From the NCBI GenBank assembly GCA_013002295.1, contig JABDKI010000035.1, positions 1 to 38,976 of the forward strand: a stretch of DNA of 38,976 nucleotides, read 5' to 3'. The position numbers were made by a program, and so were the translations under genes. Shown one piece after another: positions 38,071-38,976 of this stretch. Position 1 is the first letter of the stretch; the number at the start of each line of letters is the position of its first letter. Below the pieces are notes generated by a model. It ran no database searches. It worked only from the letters and a program-made list of their open reading frames with translations, and was not told where the DNA came from. The DNA is from Altererythrobacter sp. (GTDB lineage Bacteria > Pseudomonadota > Alphaproteobacteria > Sphingomonadales > Sphingomonadaceae).

Positions 38071-38976
38071 TTAGCGCCGGGCAGCAAAGCGGGCGATTTC
38101 TGTCAGGCCCTGTGCCAGAAGCAGTTCGGCGGCCTGGCTATTGCCAAGCAAATCCTTGTGCAATTGCATCAGCTTGGGTCCGAGCCGGTCAAGCTTTCGC
38201 CGGTGCCAGCTCCTCAACTGCTCCTGGATTTCACGCTCTTCCTTCCAGAAGATACCAAGCCTGGCCTTTGCGCCGCGGTCGAGCCCATCGAGCGATCCGC
38301 GCGGGCCCAGCTGCGAAGTAATTTGCGCCAATTGTGCCGCGCGCCGCTCTACCGCCAGCAAGACGCCAACCGGGTTCATGCCGTGCTCCCGCATCCGCTT
38401 TAGTTCTCCGTCCAGCCTGCCTGTATCGCCTTTGAGCACAGCATTGACGAGCGGCATGAAGCCGTCCTCTTCGGTCGCAGCGCCAACCGCTTCCAAGTCC
38501 TCTGCCGATAATGCAACCGGCGATTGTGGAGACGCATCGCAATAGGTCGAAAGTTTGGTGATCTCTGATTGTGCTAGCCGCACATCCAGGCCTGCCGCGC
38601 GCGCGATGCGCTCTGCCAGATCACCGCTTAGCCTCAGGCCAGCCGCATCAGCCATCTGCCGCACAGACCCTGTCACAGAACCTAGATCGGGCGGCCAGAA
38701 CATCGCCACGAGCGCGTCTTTACGCTTTTCCAGCAGCTTGGCGGTGCGCGACTTGTCGGTCGCAGATGTAGCGACCACCAGGATCGGTGCGGCCTCTCCG
38801 GCGCCCGCATCGCTCGTTTCGATCAGCGTCTTTAGTGCCTCATGCGCTTCATCGCCGTTCGCACGAACATAAATGTGGCGCTTGTCACCAAAGAGTGAAC
38901 CCGAGCGGGCTTCATCTCCAAGGAGGGCAGGGTCTTTCTTCAGATCTCCGCCGCTGATTTCGATCCGCTCTCCCGC
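38071..38976 (-). CDS. holA: DNA polymerase III delta subunit, N-terminus outside window
   Basis: Minus frame stays open beyond the ORF-track start to the window edge; HolA-like RLDGELKRMREHGMNPVGVLLAVERRAAQLAQI and VRANGDEAHEALKTLIE. Confidence 0.88.
   Translation of the reverse strand, partial: AGERIEISGGDLKKDPALLGDEARSGSLFGDKRHIYVRANGDEAHEALKTLIETSDAGAGEAAPILVVATSATDKSRTAKLLEKRKDALVAMFWPPDLGSVTGSVRQMADAAGLRLSGDLAERIARAAGLDVRLAQSEITKLSTYCDASPQSPVALSAEDLEAVGAATEEDGFMPLVNAVLKGDTGRLDGELKRMREHGMNPVGVLLAVERRAAQLAQITSQLGPRGSLDGLDRGAKARLGIFWKEEREIQEQLRSWHRRKLDRLGPKLMQLHKDLLGNSQAAELLLAQGLTEIARFAARR

Noticed and set aside
1-38976. CRISPR arrays, tRNA/rRNA genes, transposases, phage or toxin-antitoxin modules
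   Set aside because: Looked for on both strands by eye; no regular spaced repeats, no tRNA-like T-loop/acceptor patterns in intergenic gaps, and no mobile-element proteins in the ORF list.

Overview
The window looks like a core chromosomal segment from an alphaproteobacterium, probably order Sphingomonadales (inferred from protein character and gene content; not searched). It carries about 36 densely packed, mostly housekeeping genes: a pabB/pabC fusion (5' truncated), an RluA-type pseudouridine synthase, arfB, rpmG (missing from the ORF track because it is 55 aa), lolA, alkaline phosphatase, exodeoxyribonuclease III, ribA, a GNAT protein, an acidic lipoprotein, a four-gene acyl-CoA operon (acyl-CoA dehydrogenase, CaiB-type CoA-transferase, thiolase, MaoC/HTD2-like hydratase), PPK2, phenylalanine hydroxylase, a GlsB/YeaQ protein, uppP, an M13 peptidase, an ABC exporter, a PHA depolymerase, DUF4126, a WYL regulator with a VOC protein, a second thiolase and MaoC pair, a membrane-anchored protein of unknown function, gltB/gltD, an OprB-like porin, enoyl-CoA hydratase, a DksA/TraR-type zinc finger protein, ung, RNase D, lptC, lptA and holA (truncated). 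I found no CRISPR array, transposase, prophage, tRNA or rRNA, and no obvious new multi-gene defence or mobile system. The items most worth a second look are: a probable structured small RNA with a strong intrinsic terminator after lolA; an adjacent GC-rich hairpin array that may be a dispersed repeat; a RibA protein whose N-terminal half looks like a RibB domain that has lost its catalytic loop; repeated AAGTGTGACTT palindromes upstream of the dksA-like gene; a PhaR-like operator at phaZ; a GGAAC-N16-TGTT stress promoter at the GlsB gene; and a possible three-way-junction leader upstream of the porin.
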